64,000 nucleotides of DNA, taken from an uncultured Prevotellaceae bacterium. GTDB lineage: Bacteria; Bacteroidota; Bacteroidia; Bacteroidales; Bacteroidaceae. Of this stretch, positions 26,223 through 35,952 are shown one piece after another. The position numbers were made by a program, and so were the translations under genes. The notes below the pieces were generated by a model. That model was not told the origin of the DNA. It did no database searches and worked only from the letters and a program-made list of their open reading frames with translations. The stretch spans positions 1 to 64,000 of the forward strand of contig CACYQD010000007.1 of the NCBI GenBank assembly GCA_902776475.1, read 5' to 3'. Positions within the stretch are counted from its first letter, which is position 1, and each line of letters begins with the position of its first letter.

Positions 26223-29200
26223 TTATTTCTTGGAAACACCCTTCACAGCACCAGTCTCATTGTTCTTGATCACATAGACACCCTTGGCGAGGTTGCCATA
26301 GACACCCTTACCGGAAGCAATCACAGCACCTGCAGTGCTATAGACTGTGATGTCAGCATCCATCAGACTTGCGTCGCTGGTAATCTCGGAGATGGCCGTC
26401 ACCACGGTAGCACCGTTGGACAGACCAGACTCGATCTCGCCATAGAGAGCAGTCACATAGTAAGTATGCTCACCATCGGTCTCGTTGACGTCGATGTAGC
26501 TTGTCGTGTTGGCATCAACAGTAGCGATGACCTTGCCGTCGCGGTAGATGTTGTAGCCAGTCACGCCACTCTCATCAGCCAAAGCGAACTTCTTGCTTGT
26601 AGCAGAGGTGTAGGTGATGTCGTCAATCTGCAATGCGAACACGTCGGTGGATACCAGACGGATAGCGAAGTACTTGGCACCAGCAGGCAGATCATAGGAA
26701 ACCTCCATCCAGTCTACGTTACTAGCCTGGGCGTCTGCCAGTTTCTCGAACGATGCGATTTCGTCATCGGTTGTGGAGTACAGCACCTCATAGAGCTCAG
26801 GTCCATAGGTATCCACAATCTCCTTCACGAAGAAGCTGATGGTCTGAGCATCGCCACAGAGCAGCGGTGAAATCAGCCACTTGTCATTCAGAGTCTCAAT
26901 GTTCCATGCCATCAGATACTGTTCGCCAGAGTTCGGGTTCAGCATTGAAGCATAGTCAGGATTGGTGAGATCGAAGCCGGCCACGGTCGGGTTCATCACC
27001 TGGAATGCCATAGGAGCATTGACGTTCTCGTAAGTAGGACCATTGCTGAGGCAATAGGTGGTTGCACCATTGTTGCCGTCATACAGTTTCCACTGACCGA
27101 ACATACCCGTGTGGATTACATCGGTGATACCACCCACTGACAGCGGGACAAAGATCTCCTGATCTTCGAAGTCCTCAGTGACAACCACACCCTCAGAAGC
27201 CTGCTGCACAGGTGCAGACCACTTCAGTTCGACTGCGGGCCAGCCACCGGTCTCGGCGGTGAGGTCATTGACGCGAGCCACTGATGGAATCTTCAGGTTG
27301 ACATTCTTCTCAGCCACGTTGTTCTCCGGATCAAGGTCACGGCTGAACACAACCTCAGCCTTAATGGCCAGAGGAGTACCGTCGATCACGCCGGGCACAT
27401 ACTTAGCCGATACAACATCGACACCCTTGTAAGCGTCCAGAGCCGGGGTCTCGGTCACGTTGGCGAATTCCTTGCCGTTGACAGTGAAGACAACGCTGTA
27501 GTCACCGGCGGCCACTGCATTCTCAGCAGTGTTGGAAATAATAGCGACAGCGGTGATTTCATCACCAGGAGCCACGCTCTTCGGAGTGTTGAGAGCGATG
27601 TCGAGGTCATGTGCATAGACATCATAGATGCGGACATCATCAAACTCGAATGCGACGCCAGCCTCATTGGCCTCAGCGAGGAAGGAGAGGATGAAGTAAG
27701 GATCTGCAGTGAATGCGCTGAGGTCAATCACCTCATCATGCCACTCGATATCACCGGTCAGGTTCTTCACATCAATCTCTTTGAGCACAACAGGATCCTT
27801 GCCATCCTGACGGTCGCCAAGTACAGACACCTTCAGGTCATCACCCGGAAGAGCGATCCAGCTGAAGAGGAGCTTGGGATTAGCAGCACCCTTGACAGAG
27901 ATCTTAGCAGTGTTGAGCGTGCCGGCAGCACCTGCGGTTTGAGCGATGAAGCCTGCGCAACCGCCGTCACCGTCCACAGCGTCACCATAGAGGTTCCAAG
28001 TGTTGCCGTTGATGGTGCTAATCCACCAGTAGTTGACGATGCTTGGACCGGGGAATGACTCGTAATAAGGCAGTGCGGAAGGAGTACCGCCGACCACAGA
28101 ACCAGCATAGATCGGGCCTTCATCCTCGCCTACGAAAGCAGAGATAGCGATCTGGACAAGATTAGCAGGACCATTGTCGATATCCTCGGAAGCCAGCACA
28201 TACTGGGTGTCCTGAGTCTCAGTGATGATGTCACCGAGATAGCCATCAACTACAGAATACAAACGATAAGTGACAGATTCGGGATCGACATAGCCACCGT
28301 TTATACCCTTATCACCATGGGCATCCCATGTGAAGGTAGCGGAACCGTCGAAGTTGTCATAACCCTTGATGTTGTTCACACCACCAGGAAGGTCAACACC
28401 GATGAATCCCTTCACAGTTGCGGGAAGACCAACACCCTTGCTGTTATAAGCGGTGATGGTGTAAGAATAGACATCACTTGAAGGTACGGTCACCTCAGTG
28501 GAGAGGGCAGCACCTGGAGCAGGATTCTCAATGACTGCGATAGGATCATCACCAACCTCATCTTCAACCACGATCTTTGTGATCTCTTCCAGTGCGTCGC
28601 CACCAACAGTCTTGGTAGGAGCAGTGAAGTTGATTGTAGCATTGAGAGCACCCTTGGCACCCGGCACCACAGCCAGGTCAGTGGATACGTTAGGAGCACC
28701 GAAGTCAATCGGTTCGCTGATACCCCAGGCCATCAGCTCGAGGTAGAACATGTCGGCGTCGCTGATAGCATGGAAACCGATGTTATAGACACCGTCGGCG
28801 TCAACAGTAACAGGCACCTCAAAGTCATTCATCTCAGTGGTGAGATCTGTCGGCTCAAGGATGGTGATGCCATAAGCATTAGGATCACTTCCCTGACCCA
28901 TCATCACCTCGAGACGCTCGGGATAAGAGCTCAGATAAGCACCGGCAGTGATATGTACGAGATAAAGCTTGCCAGCCTCGAGTTTGATGTTAGGACTGAT
29001 GAGCCAGTCGTCAGCATCGTTCTTTCCATTATAGGTGTAACGGGCGCCACCGTTTCTCAAGGTCCAAGAAGAACCGTCGGCGTTGGCGTCAATAGAGGTA
29101 TAGAGCTTGGCGGCGATATCTGCATTCTCGAAGAGTTCAACATAAGGAGGAATGATGGCGTCGCCCACCTTCTCAAAGTTTGTGAGGGCTTCCTCACTCT

Positions 29201-30776
29201 CAGCAGGACCATAGTTAGCGGTGATGCCGTAGTAATACACCTTGAGGGCGCTGATGTCAATAGTCTCTGTGTAAGTGGTCTCCTTGATGCCTTCAGCCAC
29301 GACCACCTCGTCGGGATAACGAGTGACGGTATAGGTCACCTCGCTGGTGTTGACATAACCACCATGGACACCCTCCATGTTAGGAGCAGTCCAAGTAACG
29401 GTAGCCTCGTCACCTGCGATGGCGAGTGTAGCGGGAGCAGGAGAAGCGGGAGAATCAGCACCAACCCACAGTTTGGTCTTGACCTTATCACCGTCACCAA
29501 CAGTATTGCGGACGATCACCATGATGGTGGTGTTGCCGGTCTCCACATCCTCGATCTTGTGGATCACCTGTGCGCCAGGCTGGCCACTACCCTTCAGGGC
29601 TTCCTCGCCATTGACGTAGATGGAGTATTCGAGCATGCCTGTGAGGTCGCCCTGGCCATCAAATGTCTTGGTCGGCAACATGAAGGAAACGAACACATTG
29701 TTGGGATCAGAAGTCTCCAGGTAAGCCTTCAGGTTGTCTACACCAGCAGGTGCACCTGGCTCAACGGAAATCACGGGGATATAAAGCATGGTGAACTCAT
29801 AGATGTCGGGCCATACCATGAAGTTGGACTCGCCAGTGGTCAGGTTGATCTCAGCAAGACCGCAGGTAGGATAGTCGCCGTCATCGAGCAGATAGTTCCA
29901 ATAAAGGGTGTTGTTGGCAGCATTGACAGCAGCAGCCTGCAGATAGCCGGCGATAGCTCTGCCGGTAGCAACCACGAGGGTCTCAGCACCGGTGGTGGTG
30001 TCAATCTTATAGATCTCACCTGCAACAGTACAAGCATAGAGATTACCCTTGCCGTCACAAGCCATGGTCACATACTCTTCCATGTGAGCCGGTGAGGGCA
30101 GCACACCCGTACGGGTCCAGTTAGCATAGTCGATAGTACCGAATTCGATACCAGTGAGGTCAGCATTGTAGAACACGCCGTATGTCTTACCGGTGGCCTC
30201 ATCGTAAGCAGTATTGGAGCCAATAGCGATGATGTCATAATCTTCGGCAGACTCTTCCTTGACGATCCATGTTTCCTCCTCCATGTTGTAAGCATAGGTA
30301 TAGATGAAAACATAGCCAAAGAAGCTGACATACTCCGTGAAATAATAGACACCGTCAACCACGGCGCCACCGCAGTTGTTGTAGCCAAAGGCCTTGTCAA
30401 CAGCTACTTCACTGAGTTGAGGATTGTCTGAAGAAGGAAACGAATAGAGTCCTGTTTCAAACGCTTCTTGTCCATCATAGGTCAGGTTACCGGTCAGGAC
30501 GGTGCCGTCACCAGCCTTGAACGCTTTCCTGTCCATCTTCTGGAGCTGTCCTGTGATGGTACTCTTCAAGACAGTCTCATTCTGCTTCAGCGAGCGCTGA
30601 GCATGAGCCAAAGCGGGATACTTCTTGATGAGTTCCGCTCTGTTGTTGGCCAATTCGAAGGCCGTGGTTCTCTTTGCCTTGGCAACCTTTCCGGGCTTCT
30701 GGGCATAAGAAGGAACCGCCAGCATGAGCAATAATGCCAACATGCTAACTGTGATAGTTGTAATTCTCTTACTCAT
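26223..30776 (-). CDS. Large multidomain T9SS-exported surface protein (choice-of-anchor/fibronectin III)
   Basis: 1517 residues from ATG 30776. An upstream in-frame ATG at 30884 is excluded because MSKRITTITVSMLALLLMLA is a clear signal peptide start and the promoter lies between. The N-terminal third looks like a propeller (GKGNLYACTVAGEIYKIDTT). Then come about three fibronectin III-like modules (GVDNLKAYLETSDPNNV, GGVNNIKGYDNFDGSATFTW, ARVNDLTAETGGWPAVELKW). These alternate with three jelly-roll domains of the cleaved-adhesin/choice-of-anchor-J type (YVELFENADI, YYESFPGPSI, VTEDFEDQEI, with DDWLISPNI and DKWLISPLL). The end, ITVYSTAGAVIASG and KGVYVIKNNETG, is a T9SS sorting tail. Likely an adhesin or matrix-binding surface protein; no catalytic motif seen. 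Confidence 0.85.
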   Translation of the reverse strand: MSKRITTITVSMLALLLMLAVPSYAQKPGKVAKAKRTTAFELANNRAELIKKYPALAHAQRSLKQNETVLKSTITGQLQKMDRKAFKAGDGTVLTGNLTYDGQEAFETGLYSFPSSDNPQLSEVAVDKAFGYNNCGGAVVDGVYYFTEYVSFFGYVFIYTYAYNMEEETWIVKEESAEDYDIIAIGSNTAYDEATGKTYGVFYNADLTGIEFGTIDYANWTRTGVLPSPAHMEEYVTMACDGKGNLYACTVAGEIYKIDTTTGAETLVVATGRAIAGYLQAAAVNAANNTLYWNYLLDDGDYPTCGLAEINLTTGESNFMVWPDIYEFTMLYIPVISVEPGAPAGVDNLKAYLETSDPNNVFVSFMLPTKTFDGQGDLTGMLEYSIYVNGEEALKGSGQPGAQVIHKIEDVETGNTTIMVIVRNTVGDGDKVKTKLWVGADSPASPAPATLAIAGDEATVTWTAPNMEGVHGGYVNTSEVTYTVTRYPDEVVVAEGIKETTYTETIDISALKVYYYGITANYGPAESEEALTNFEKVGDAIIPPYVELFENADIAAKLYTSIDANADGSSWTLRNGGARYTYNGKNDADDWLISPNIKLEAGKLYLVHITAGAYLSSYPERLEVMMGQGSDPNAYGITILEPTDLTTEMNDFEVPVTVDADGVYNIGFHAISDADMFYLELMAWGISEPIDFGAPNVSTDLAVVPGAKGALNATINFTAPTKTVGGDALEEITKIVVEDEVGDDPIAVIENPAPGAALSTEVTVPSSDVYSYTITAYNSKGVGLPATVKGFIGVDLPGGVNNIKGYDNFDGSATFTWDAHGDKGINGGYVDPESVTYRLYSVVDGYLGDIITETQDTQYVLASEDIDNGPANLVQIAISAFVGEDEGPIYAGSVVGGTPSALPYYESFPGPSIVNYWWISTINGNTWNLYGDAVDGDGGCAGFIAQTAGAAGTLNTAKISVKGAANPKLLFSWIALPGDDLKVSVLGDRQDGKDPVVLKEIDVKNLTGDIEWHDEVIDLSAFTADPYFILSFLAEANEAGVAFEFDDVRIYDVYAHDLDIALNTPKSVAPGDEITAVAIISNTAENAVAAGDYSVVFTVNGKEFANVTETPALDAYKGVDVVSAKYVPGVIDGTPLAIKAEVVFSRDLDPENNVAEKNVNLKIPSVARVNDLTAETGGWPAVELKWSAPVQQASEGVVVTEDFEDQEIFVPLSVGGITDVIHTGMFGQWKLYDGNNGATTYCLSNGPTYENVNAPMAFQVMNPTVAGFDLTNPDYASMLNPNSGEQYLMAWNIETLNDKWLISPLLCGDAQTISFFVKEIVDTYGPELYEVLYSTTDDEIASFEKLADAQASNVDWMEVSYDLPAGAKYFAIRLVSTDVFALQIDDITYTSATSKKFALADESGVTGYNIYRDGKVIATVDANTTSYIDVNETDGEHTYYVTALYGEIESGLSNGATVVTAISEITSDASLMDADITVYSTAGAVIASGKGVYGNLAKGVYVIKNNETGAVKGVSKK

Positions 30777-30843
30777 ATCAAACCTTTTAAGTGAAACATT
30801 AAAAAATATAAATAAATATGGTTTTGCAGTATTCAATAGGGTG

Positions 30844-30876
30844 CAAAAATAATCATTTTTTATTAATCCGCCCAAT
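30844..30876 (-). promoter_or_regulatory. Promoter of the large surface protein gene
   Basis: On the minus strand ATTG (30873-30876), 21 bases, then TATTTTTG (30844-30851). Three of four -33 bases and the whole -7 box match the consensus. The start would be near 30838, about 60 bases before the ATG at 30776. Confidence 0.6.
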
Positions 30877-31024
30877 GGAATCAAAAAAAAAACTAAAATA
30901 CCTCAAAAAAAATGGGGTGCAAACCATCTCATTCATTGCCGAGACACTATTTTTACGATAAATCAGCGCAAAAAGGGGTAAAAAGCCTACAAAGTGTAAG
31001 CGATAAGGGTAATTTTTACACTTA

Positions 31025-31058
31025 TTGACGGCTCCCTCGCTTCTGAAGGAGCCGTCAA
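31025..31058 (-). terminator. Hairpin ending the thioredoxin-DUF6029-Omp28 operon
   Basis: TTGACGGCTCC (31025-31035) pairs perfectly with GGAGCCGTCAA (31048-31058), 65 bp past the stop of the last Omp28 gene. The bases that follow on the minus strand are A/T-rich but not a pure U-tract, and an 8-bp inverted repeat AAGTGTAA/TTACACTT (about 30990-31023) lies immediately beyond. Together they probably end the transcript. Nothing else is seen in 30885-31122. Confidence 0.6.
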
Positions 31059-31122
31059 CAGGTTGTCTATTCAATGCACCGGAGCAGCACCAAATGGCAT
31101 TTCCGGAGGGGGAAAAAGCGGT

Positions 31123-32910
31123 TTAGCGCACGTTCACCTTGATGGTGGAACCGTCGGAGAGGCGGACGATATTGACGCCCTTCTGCGGAGCGGTGATCAT
31201 ACGGCCGTCAAGGGTATAGCGGGCCACTTCGCGGAGGTCAGCTTTCGGCTGGGCATTCACGTCCTTGATGCCGTCGGCGATGGTCACATAGGAGCGGGCG
31301 GCATTGATGGCCTTTCCAGAACTGTTGAGCACAAACACATTGGCAGCCACCTTCTCATAGATGATGGCATCCAGCAAAATCTGCTTGGTCGGCATCTTGA
31401 GGGTCGCGGTGACCGTCCGCGATTCGTTCTGGGTCAGAGAACCGAGGCTCATCTCCCAGTTGCTGCCCTCCTTGTAGGAAGCGATGGCCACATCGTTATA
31501 GACCCATGCAAAGGTGGAAGTGCCTTTCTCTCCACCAGCACCAAACTGTGCGAGGTCAGGAGGCAGTTGGGAAGCGGAATACTGGGTGTAGTAATTCGAC
31601 TGTTTCCAAGAACTGCTCGTACCGGTCAGTCCGTCGGCTGTCAGCACAAACCCGATGGAGGCTCCTGAGACAGTGGCATAGGGCCGGATGGTGGCGGTGA
31701 TGTTGACCTCGGTCTTGTCTTCGTTGTACTCACCTTTCACGTCAACAGCCACCATGGAGCCCTTGGCCATCTCTGCATCCACATCGTGGCAGATGTCGAT
31801 GTTGTCGCTGCCATAATAGGGATCAGTCTCATAATCACGGTCCACAAGGCAGGAAGGAGCACTGTTGAGACCGATGTTCTTATATTGGGGATACATCGGG
31901 TCGGTGCTGTTGTAACCATGGATGCCGATGCCCACGAACTTCAGTCCATACTTGTCGTGCATCTTGTCCATGCCGACGAGTCCACGGGGGCACCATCCGC
32001 ATCCTGTACCGGTGAATTCCTCGATGAGCACGTTGCGCTGCACCTTCACGCCCACCACGACGGCGTTGTCGGCGGGATAAGCATCCTCACCCTCACCCAC
32101 ACGGCTGATAGTGACCGTGAGCGGTGTGTCCAAACCCACTGCGTCGGGAACATCATAAAGGATGGAAGTCACCTGGGCGGTTTGGCCACTGGCGATGACT
32201 GTAGATGCCTTATAGACATAGTTGTAGCCGTCTGCGGAGAAGGTCAGGTCATAGTCTGCGGCATCCTTCTGACCATTGTTGGTGATTGTGGTCACCACGC
32301 TCATCACGCCCGCAGCCTCTTTCGAGCCCATGGAAGCGTTGGCCTTGAGGTCCACCTGAGGCATGTTGTCACCGCCGATGAGCATCTCGAGGCTGACAAC
32401 ACCCGCATCACTGATATCTTCCCATTCAGCAACAGGTCCCCGCTTGAGGAAAGAGGTGTTGGGGATGGGAGCACCCACCACGGAAACCGTTGCATCCTGG
32501 TAGCGCTGGCAGTAAGTGAAACCGATATAGAAGCCCTTGCCCTCCTGGAGTGCATAGGGAGCGTCGAGCATCACCTCATTCCAGCCCGCCTTCGGACTGA
32601 CGGCGTCGCCACGCTTCATGATACCACCGGCCACATTGTCGCCATCAAGAGACTCCTTGACCCACACGACGAGAGAGTCGCAATATTTCACACTGCAGAG
32701 ACCAGCTCTGATACCACGCACCTCATTGCCGGCATAACGGGCGAAGAGCTCCGGGGTGACATACACCGCTGCGCTCACCTTGCCTTTGCCTTTGATGGTG
32801 TAGTTGCTTGACTCGGTAACCTCGCCATTGGAATAACCCACGGCGATGTTTCCGGCAAAACCCATGCAGCAGAAAGCTGTCATGAAAAATGAAAGTAAAA
32901 TTTTTCTCAT
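31123..32910 (-). CDS. Omp28-type protein with thioredoxin-like CGWC motif and T9SS tail
   Basis: 595 residues. A signal peptide (about 1-19) is followed by a beta-rich N-terminal half with a CARDB-like segment (ITNNGQKDAADYDLTFSADG). RNVLIEEFTGTGCGWCPRG follows, with Cys304 and Cys307 in a thioredoxin-like CxxC site, the hallmark of Omp28-related proteins. The tail ARYTLDGRMITAPQKGVNIV is a T9SS sorting segment, so the protein should be exported to the surface. It is the last gene of the operon, 42 bp after a shorter Omp28-type lipoprotein. Omp28 of Porphyromonas gingivalis is a surface protein of uncertain function. The CxxC site suggests disulfide chemistry, but this is not proven. Confidence 0.85.
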   Translation of the reverse strand: MRKILLSFFMTAFCCMGFAGNIAVGYSNGEVTESSNYTIKGKGKVSAAVYVTPELFARYAGNEVRGIRAGLCSVKYCDSLVVWVKESLDGDNVAGGIMKRGDAVSPKAGWNEVMLDAPYALQEGKGFYIGFTYCQRYQDATVSVVGAPIPNTSFLKRGPVAEWEDISDAGVVSLEMLIGGDNMPQVDLKANASMGSKEAAGVMSVVTTITNNGQKDAADYDLTFSADGYNYVYKASTVIASGQTAQVTSILYDVPDAVGLDTPLTVTISRVGEGEDAYPADNAVVVGVKVQRNVLIEEFTGTGCGWCPRGLVGMDKMHDKYGLKFVGIGIHGYNSTDPMYPQYKNIGLNSAPSCLVDRDYETDPYYGSDNIDICHDVDAEMAKGSMVAVDVKGEYNEDKTEVNITATIRPYATVSGASIGFVLTADGLTGTSSSWKQSNYYTQYSASQLPPDLAQFGAGGEKGTSTFAWVYNDVAIASYKEGSNWEMSLGSLTQNESRTVTATLKMPTKQILLDAIIYEKVAANVFVLNSSGKAINAARSYVTIADGIKDVNAQPKADLREVARYTLDGRMITAPQKGVNIVRLSDGSTIKVNVR

Positions 32911-32952
32911 ACGTTGATATTTTAGATGATAAATTTTCAGAATTCAGGATGC

Positions 32953-33786
32953 TCACATCGAGGGCAGCACCTTGACCTTGGTGGCCTGGCACACCCCGTG
33001 GTTATTATAGACGAAGCCCACCACCCACAAGTTCTCAGGTACCCAGGCCTCATCCAGTGTGCAGTCAAAATAGTTGGTGTTCGCCACACCTTCCACGACG
33101 TTGATATCAGTTCCCCAGGTGCCGTTGACAGAAGCCCGGAAAACATGGTTGTGGATATACTCCCGATTGGTGGAACCGTCGGGCATGTACTGGAAAGCCG
33201 TGATGCCGTCCTCGATGACCCACAACTGCAATTTGCCTTGTGTGTTGCCATCAGTGCCCAGACAATTGGCCGTCACCGTCATCTGACGGGAATTCACGTC
33301 ACACGACACATTCACCTGAAGGACAAGCGGGGCTGTCTTCGACAGCTCATCCCTCACGATGGTTCCCCATGAGGGATAGTCGCTGGTTCCCAACCGATCG
33401 ACCACGCCCTTGGGCTGTGACTCTACCTTCCAATAGTTGAAATACTCATCTCCCTCAGCAGTATAGAGTGAATAAGGGACACCCTTGACCGACTTGGCGA
33501 AGGGACCGCTATGGATGCCCACGGCAATCACGGTGTCGCCGCCATACTGTGCCATCAGGCGCTCAATCTCCAACGTGGCTGTGGGACAGTTGACGCAGCG
33601 CTGACCCGTGAAGTCCTCTATCAGCACATTGCGGCTGGCAGACACGGGTTTGACGTAAATCAGCCGGTCGGCCTCATCCACGGGGTCGCAGGCAACCAGG
33701 GTGGTCACAAGCAAGACCGATGACAGAACCGCCTTGAGCATTCTGCTGACGACATGCGGTTGGTAATATGGAAAATGACTCTTCAT
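32953..33786 (-). CDS. Omp28-type lipoprotein with CVNC motif
   Basis: 277 residues from 33786. A later ATG at 33741 would give a shorter lipoprotein signal, MLKAVLSSVLLVTTLVAC; both starts share the acylated cysteine and the choice is uncertain. After the signal, RNVLIEDFTGQRCVNCP (Cys64, Cys67) mirrors the site of the larger neighbour, with thioredoxin-like context (VIAVGIHSGPF). The lipid anchor places it on a membrane, probably the outer one. It starts 3 bp after the barrel gene, so the two are likely made together. Proposed role: membrane-tethered thiol-disulfide protein, inferred from the motif and neighbours. Confidence 0.83.
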   Translation of the reverse strand: MKSHFPYYQPHVVSRMLKAVLSSVLLVTTLVACDPVDEADRLIYVKPVSASRNVLIEDFTGQRCVNCPTATLEIERLMAQYGGDTVIAVGIHSGPFAKSVKGVPYSLYTAEGDEYFNYWKVESQPKGVVDRLGTSDYPSWGTIVRDELSKTAPLVLQVNVSCDVNSRQMTVTANCLGTDGNTQGKLQLWVIEDGITAFQYMPDGSTNREYIHNHVFRASVNGTWGTDINVVEGVANTNYFDCTLDEAWVPENLWVVGFVYNNHGVCQATKVKVLPSM

Positions 33787-33789
33787 GCT

Positions 33790-35436
33790 TCAGAAATTGT
33801 AGTTATACGACAGGGTGAATCCCTTGCTGGCAGGCACGTAGCGGCAGACACCACCTGAACAGTTGTATCCGGCGCGGGTGCGGCCATACCCAGCCTGCAG
33901 ACGATGTGACCCGGTATTGAAAGTGATCAGTCCCTGATAATAATGGATGCCAGACTCGCCGCAGTTGTACATGTCAGACACGGTGAACATGAAATGGGGC
34001 AGCACCGACAATTCGAGCAAGGCGAAAGCCCAGTCGCCCTCATCCTCACCTGTGGTGAGATACTGCAGTTCACCACGCAGCGTCAGACGGTTGTTGATGC
34101 GGTATTTGCCGTCGGCCACGAAAATATTGGAATGGATCATGCCGCCCTCGCCTTCCACAACCGTCTTGTTGTAGAACTGGTTCATGTACATCAGGTTGAC
34201 CTTGAAGTCCTTGGTGAGCCTCTTGTCAATCTGCACGTTGAGGTCCTGGTAGTACATACCGTCTCCCCATTTCCAGAAAGCCGATCCATAGCCGTTGGTA
34301 TTATAGGCAGAGGGCACGTCGGTGGCTTCATTCCGGTCGATGGCATGCACATGGGAGAAATTGACCTTGAGGTTGGTGCCGTATTTCCCACCCAGGAAGG
34401 TCTTGCGCTTGAACTGGTAGCCCAGTTCGGCCTGATACGCCCATTCTCCGCCGGGACGGGTGGCGTAGGGATAGAGGGCAGCCAGGGCATAGGTGTGGTC
34501 CATCGTGAACGCCGGCAGGTGGTTGAGAAACGAAGACGTGCCGTTCATCGACCTGCGCGAACGAAACGACATGTTGTCACTCCGCTTGGCTTGCAGGAGC
34601 AGACTCATGCCTCGTTTGGAATAGGAGGCGGAGAGCATGGCCACATTGCCTTTGCGGTAGATGTAGCGGTTGTCGAACGACGGGTCCTGTGTCTTCTGCG
34701 CATACTCGGCCAGCACGCTGACATTGCCCTGCTGCACACGGGCACGCACATCGAAGGCATTGACATTCTCAGGCATTTTGAGCTTGTGGGTGGCATCGAC
34801 GAAGATGTCATCCTCCCGTTCGTGCTTGTTGACGACAGAGGCTCCGAGGGTGATGTAGGTGCCATGGTCCTGCATGGCCTGAGACCATTGGTCAAGGTTG
34901 AGTTCGAGGTCTCCTCCCGACACCAGTGCACTGTTGTAACTCCAATAGCGGCGCTGCCAACCCGAGAGGGCCTTGACGGTGACACCTTTCAGCGGTTTGG
35001 CCATGACACGGGCACCAAGCAGGGAATTGTCGATGCCCAGGCTGCGCTCCTCGTAGGTCCGGAGGATGAATCCGCTGCCAAACTGCTCATAGAAATTGCC
35101 GAGGGTGATCTCCAACTTGTCCATGTGCATCTTGGCATAGATATTGGCCAGGCCCCATCCCTTGAAGTCACGCTCATAACCCGGAAGGGGGAAGCGCATG
35201 AACTCCACTCTGGCGCCTGCATCCACATTCTTGCTCATCAGATGCACATCGGCATAAGAGTTGGTCAGTCCCCACTCGTCATATTTCTCCGTACCGATTT
35301 TCTCATCCTCCTGAGGGATGAGCACGTCGCTCTGGATACTTCCGGTGACCGTCACCTTATCGTCCTGCCCACTTTGGGCTGCGACGAAAAGGGGACAAGC
35401 CAGAAAAGCAGCCAATAAAAAAACCTGTCTTCCCAT
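33790..35436 (-). CDS. DUF6029-type outer membrane beta-barrel protein
   Basis: 548 residues. A signal peptide ends near VAAQ (residue 20), and the rest consists of alternating beta strands with aromatic girdles ending in FTLSYNYNF, the usual C-terminal aromatic of an outer membrane barrel. The sequence fits the Bacteroidetes DUF6029 group as I know it. A cysteine pair CSGGVC (Cys526, Cys531) sits just before the last strand, and a further cysteine is in MYNCGESG, so the barrel itself carries thiols, which is unusual for outer membrane barrels. It lies 2 bp after the thioredoxin gene and 3 bp before the Omp28 lipoprotein. Function unknown. A 491-residue frame on the opposite strand is a shadow of this gene. 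Confidence 0.85.
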   Translation of the reverse strand: MGRQVFLLAAFLACPLFVAAQSGQDDKVTVTGSIQSDVLIPQEDEKIGTEKYDEWGLTNSYADVHLMSKNVDAGARVEFMRFPLPGYERDFKGWGLANIYAKMHMDKLEITLGNFYEQFGSGFILRTYEERSLGIDNSLLGARVMAKPLKGVTVKALSGWQRRYWSYNSALVSGGDLELNLDQWSQAMQDHGTYITLGASVVNKHEREDDIFVDATHKLKMPENVNAFDVRARVQQGNVSVLAEYAQKTQDPSFDNRYIYRKGNVAMLSASYSKRGMSLLLQAKRSDNMSFRSRRSMNGTSSFLNHLPAFTMDHTYALAALYPYATRPGGEWAYQAELGYQFKRKTFLGGKYGTNLKVNFSHVHAIDRNEATDVPSAYNTNGYGSAFWKWGDGMYYQDLNVQIDKRLTKDFKVNLMYMNQFYNKTVVEGEGGMIHSNIFVADGKYRINNRLTLRGELQYLTTGEDEGDWAFALLELSVLPHFMFTVSDMYNCGESGIHYYQGLITFNTGSHRLQAGYGRTRAGYNCSGGVCRYVPASKGFTLSYNYNF

Positions 35437-35438
35437 GA

Positions 35439-35927
35439 CTACTTCACCAGTTCACGAACTTTCTCGATCAACTCCTGTTCCGCGCCATCGGTATAGCCAT
35501 TGTGGCGATAGACAATCTTGCCGCTGCCATCGCAGATGAGCACATAAGGGATCATCTGTATGCCAAGGGCTTTCTGAAACTCGCTGTTGGTGTCGAGCAA
35601 CACGTCATACGTCCATCCATGATTGTCGACCAAAGGCTTTACCTTATTAATATTATGAGCCTGATCGACGGAGATGGCGAAGATCTTCACACCCGTCTCC
35701 TCCTGCCAGTCCTCATAAACCTCACTGATGGCATCGAGCTCACGGTTGCAGGGCTTGCACCATGTGGCGAAGAAATCGATAATAAACGGTTTTCCGTTAT
35801 TGGACAAGGTGTCCGTACGGAGCGTCTTGCCTTCCATTGTCTTGAGCGTGACAGCTGGCAGTTGAGCACTCACCTGGGTGGCGACACCCATCAATGTTAT
35901 TACAATAACAAACAAAAGTTTCTTCAT
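35439..35927 (-). CDS. TlpA-like periplasmic thioredoxin
   Basis: 162 residues from ATG 35927; the upstream in-frame ATG at 35942 would lengthen the signal peptide and leave almost no leader after the promoter. The signal peptide is MKKLLFVIVITLMGVATQVSA, and the thioredoxin fold shows FIIDFFATWCKPCNRELDAI with the CxxC pair Cys57/Cys60 and the cis-proline region QMIPYVLI. It would act in the periplasm as a reductant or disulfide exchanger, as TlpA/ResA proteins do. It is the first gene of the operon feeding the barrel and Omp28 proteins, which suggests that these are its redox clients; that is inference. Confidence 0.92.
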   Translation of the reverse strand: MKKLLFVIVITLMGVATQVSAQLPAVTLKTMEGKTLRTDTLSNNGKPFIIDFFATWCKPCNRELDAISEVYEDWQEETGVKIFAISVDQAHNINKVKPLVDNHGWTYDVLLDTNSEFQKALGIQMIPYVLICDGSGKIVYRHNGYTDGAEQELIEKVRELVK

Positions 35928-35952
35928 AACTAACAAATTCAAGTTTGATTTG

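Noticed and set aside
28770-30095. A 441-codon open frame on the plus strand
   Set aside because: It lies opposite the large surface protein, whose signal peptide, domains and sorting tail are clear; the reverse frame has no recognisable features.
33943-35418. A 491-codon open frame on the plus strand
   Set aside because: It lies opposite the DUF6029 barrel gene, has no signal or family motif, and arises from the codon use of the true gene.
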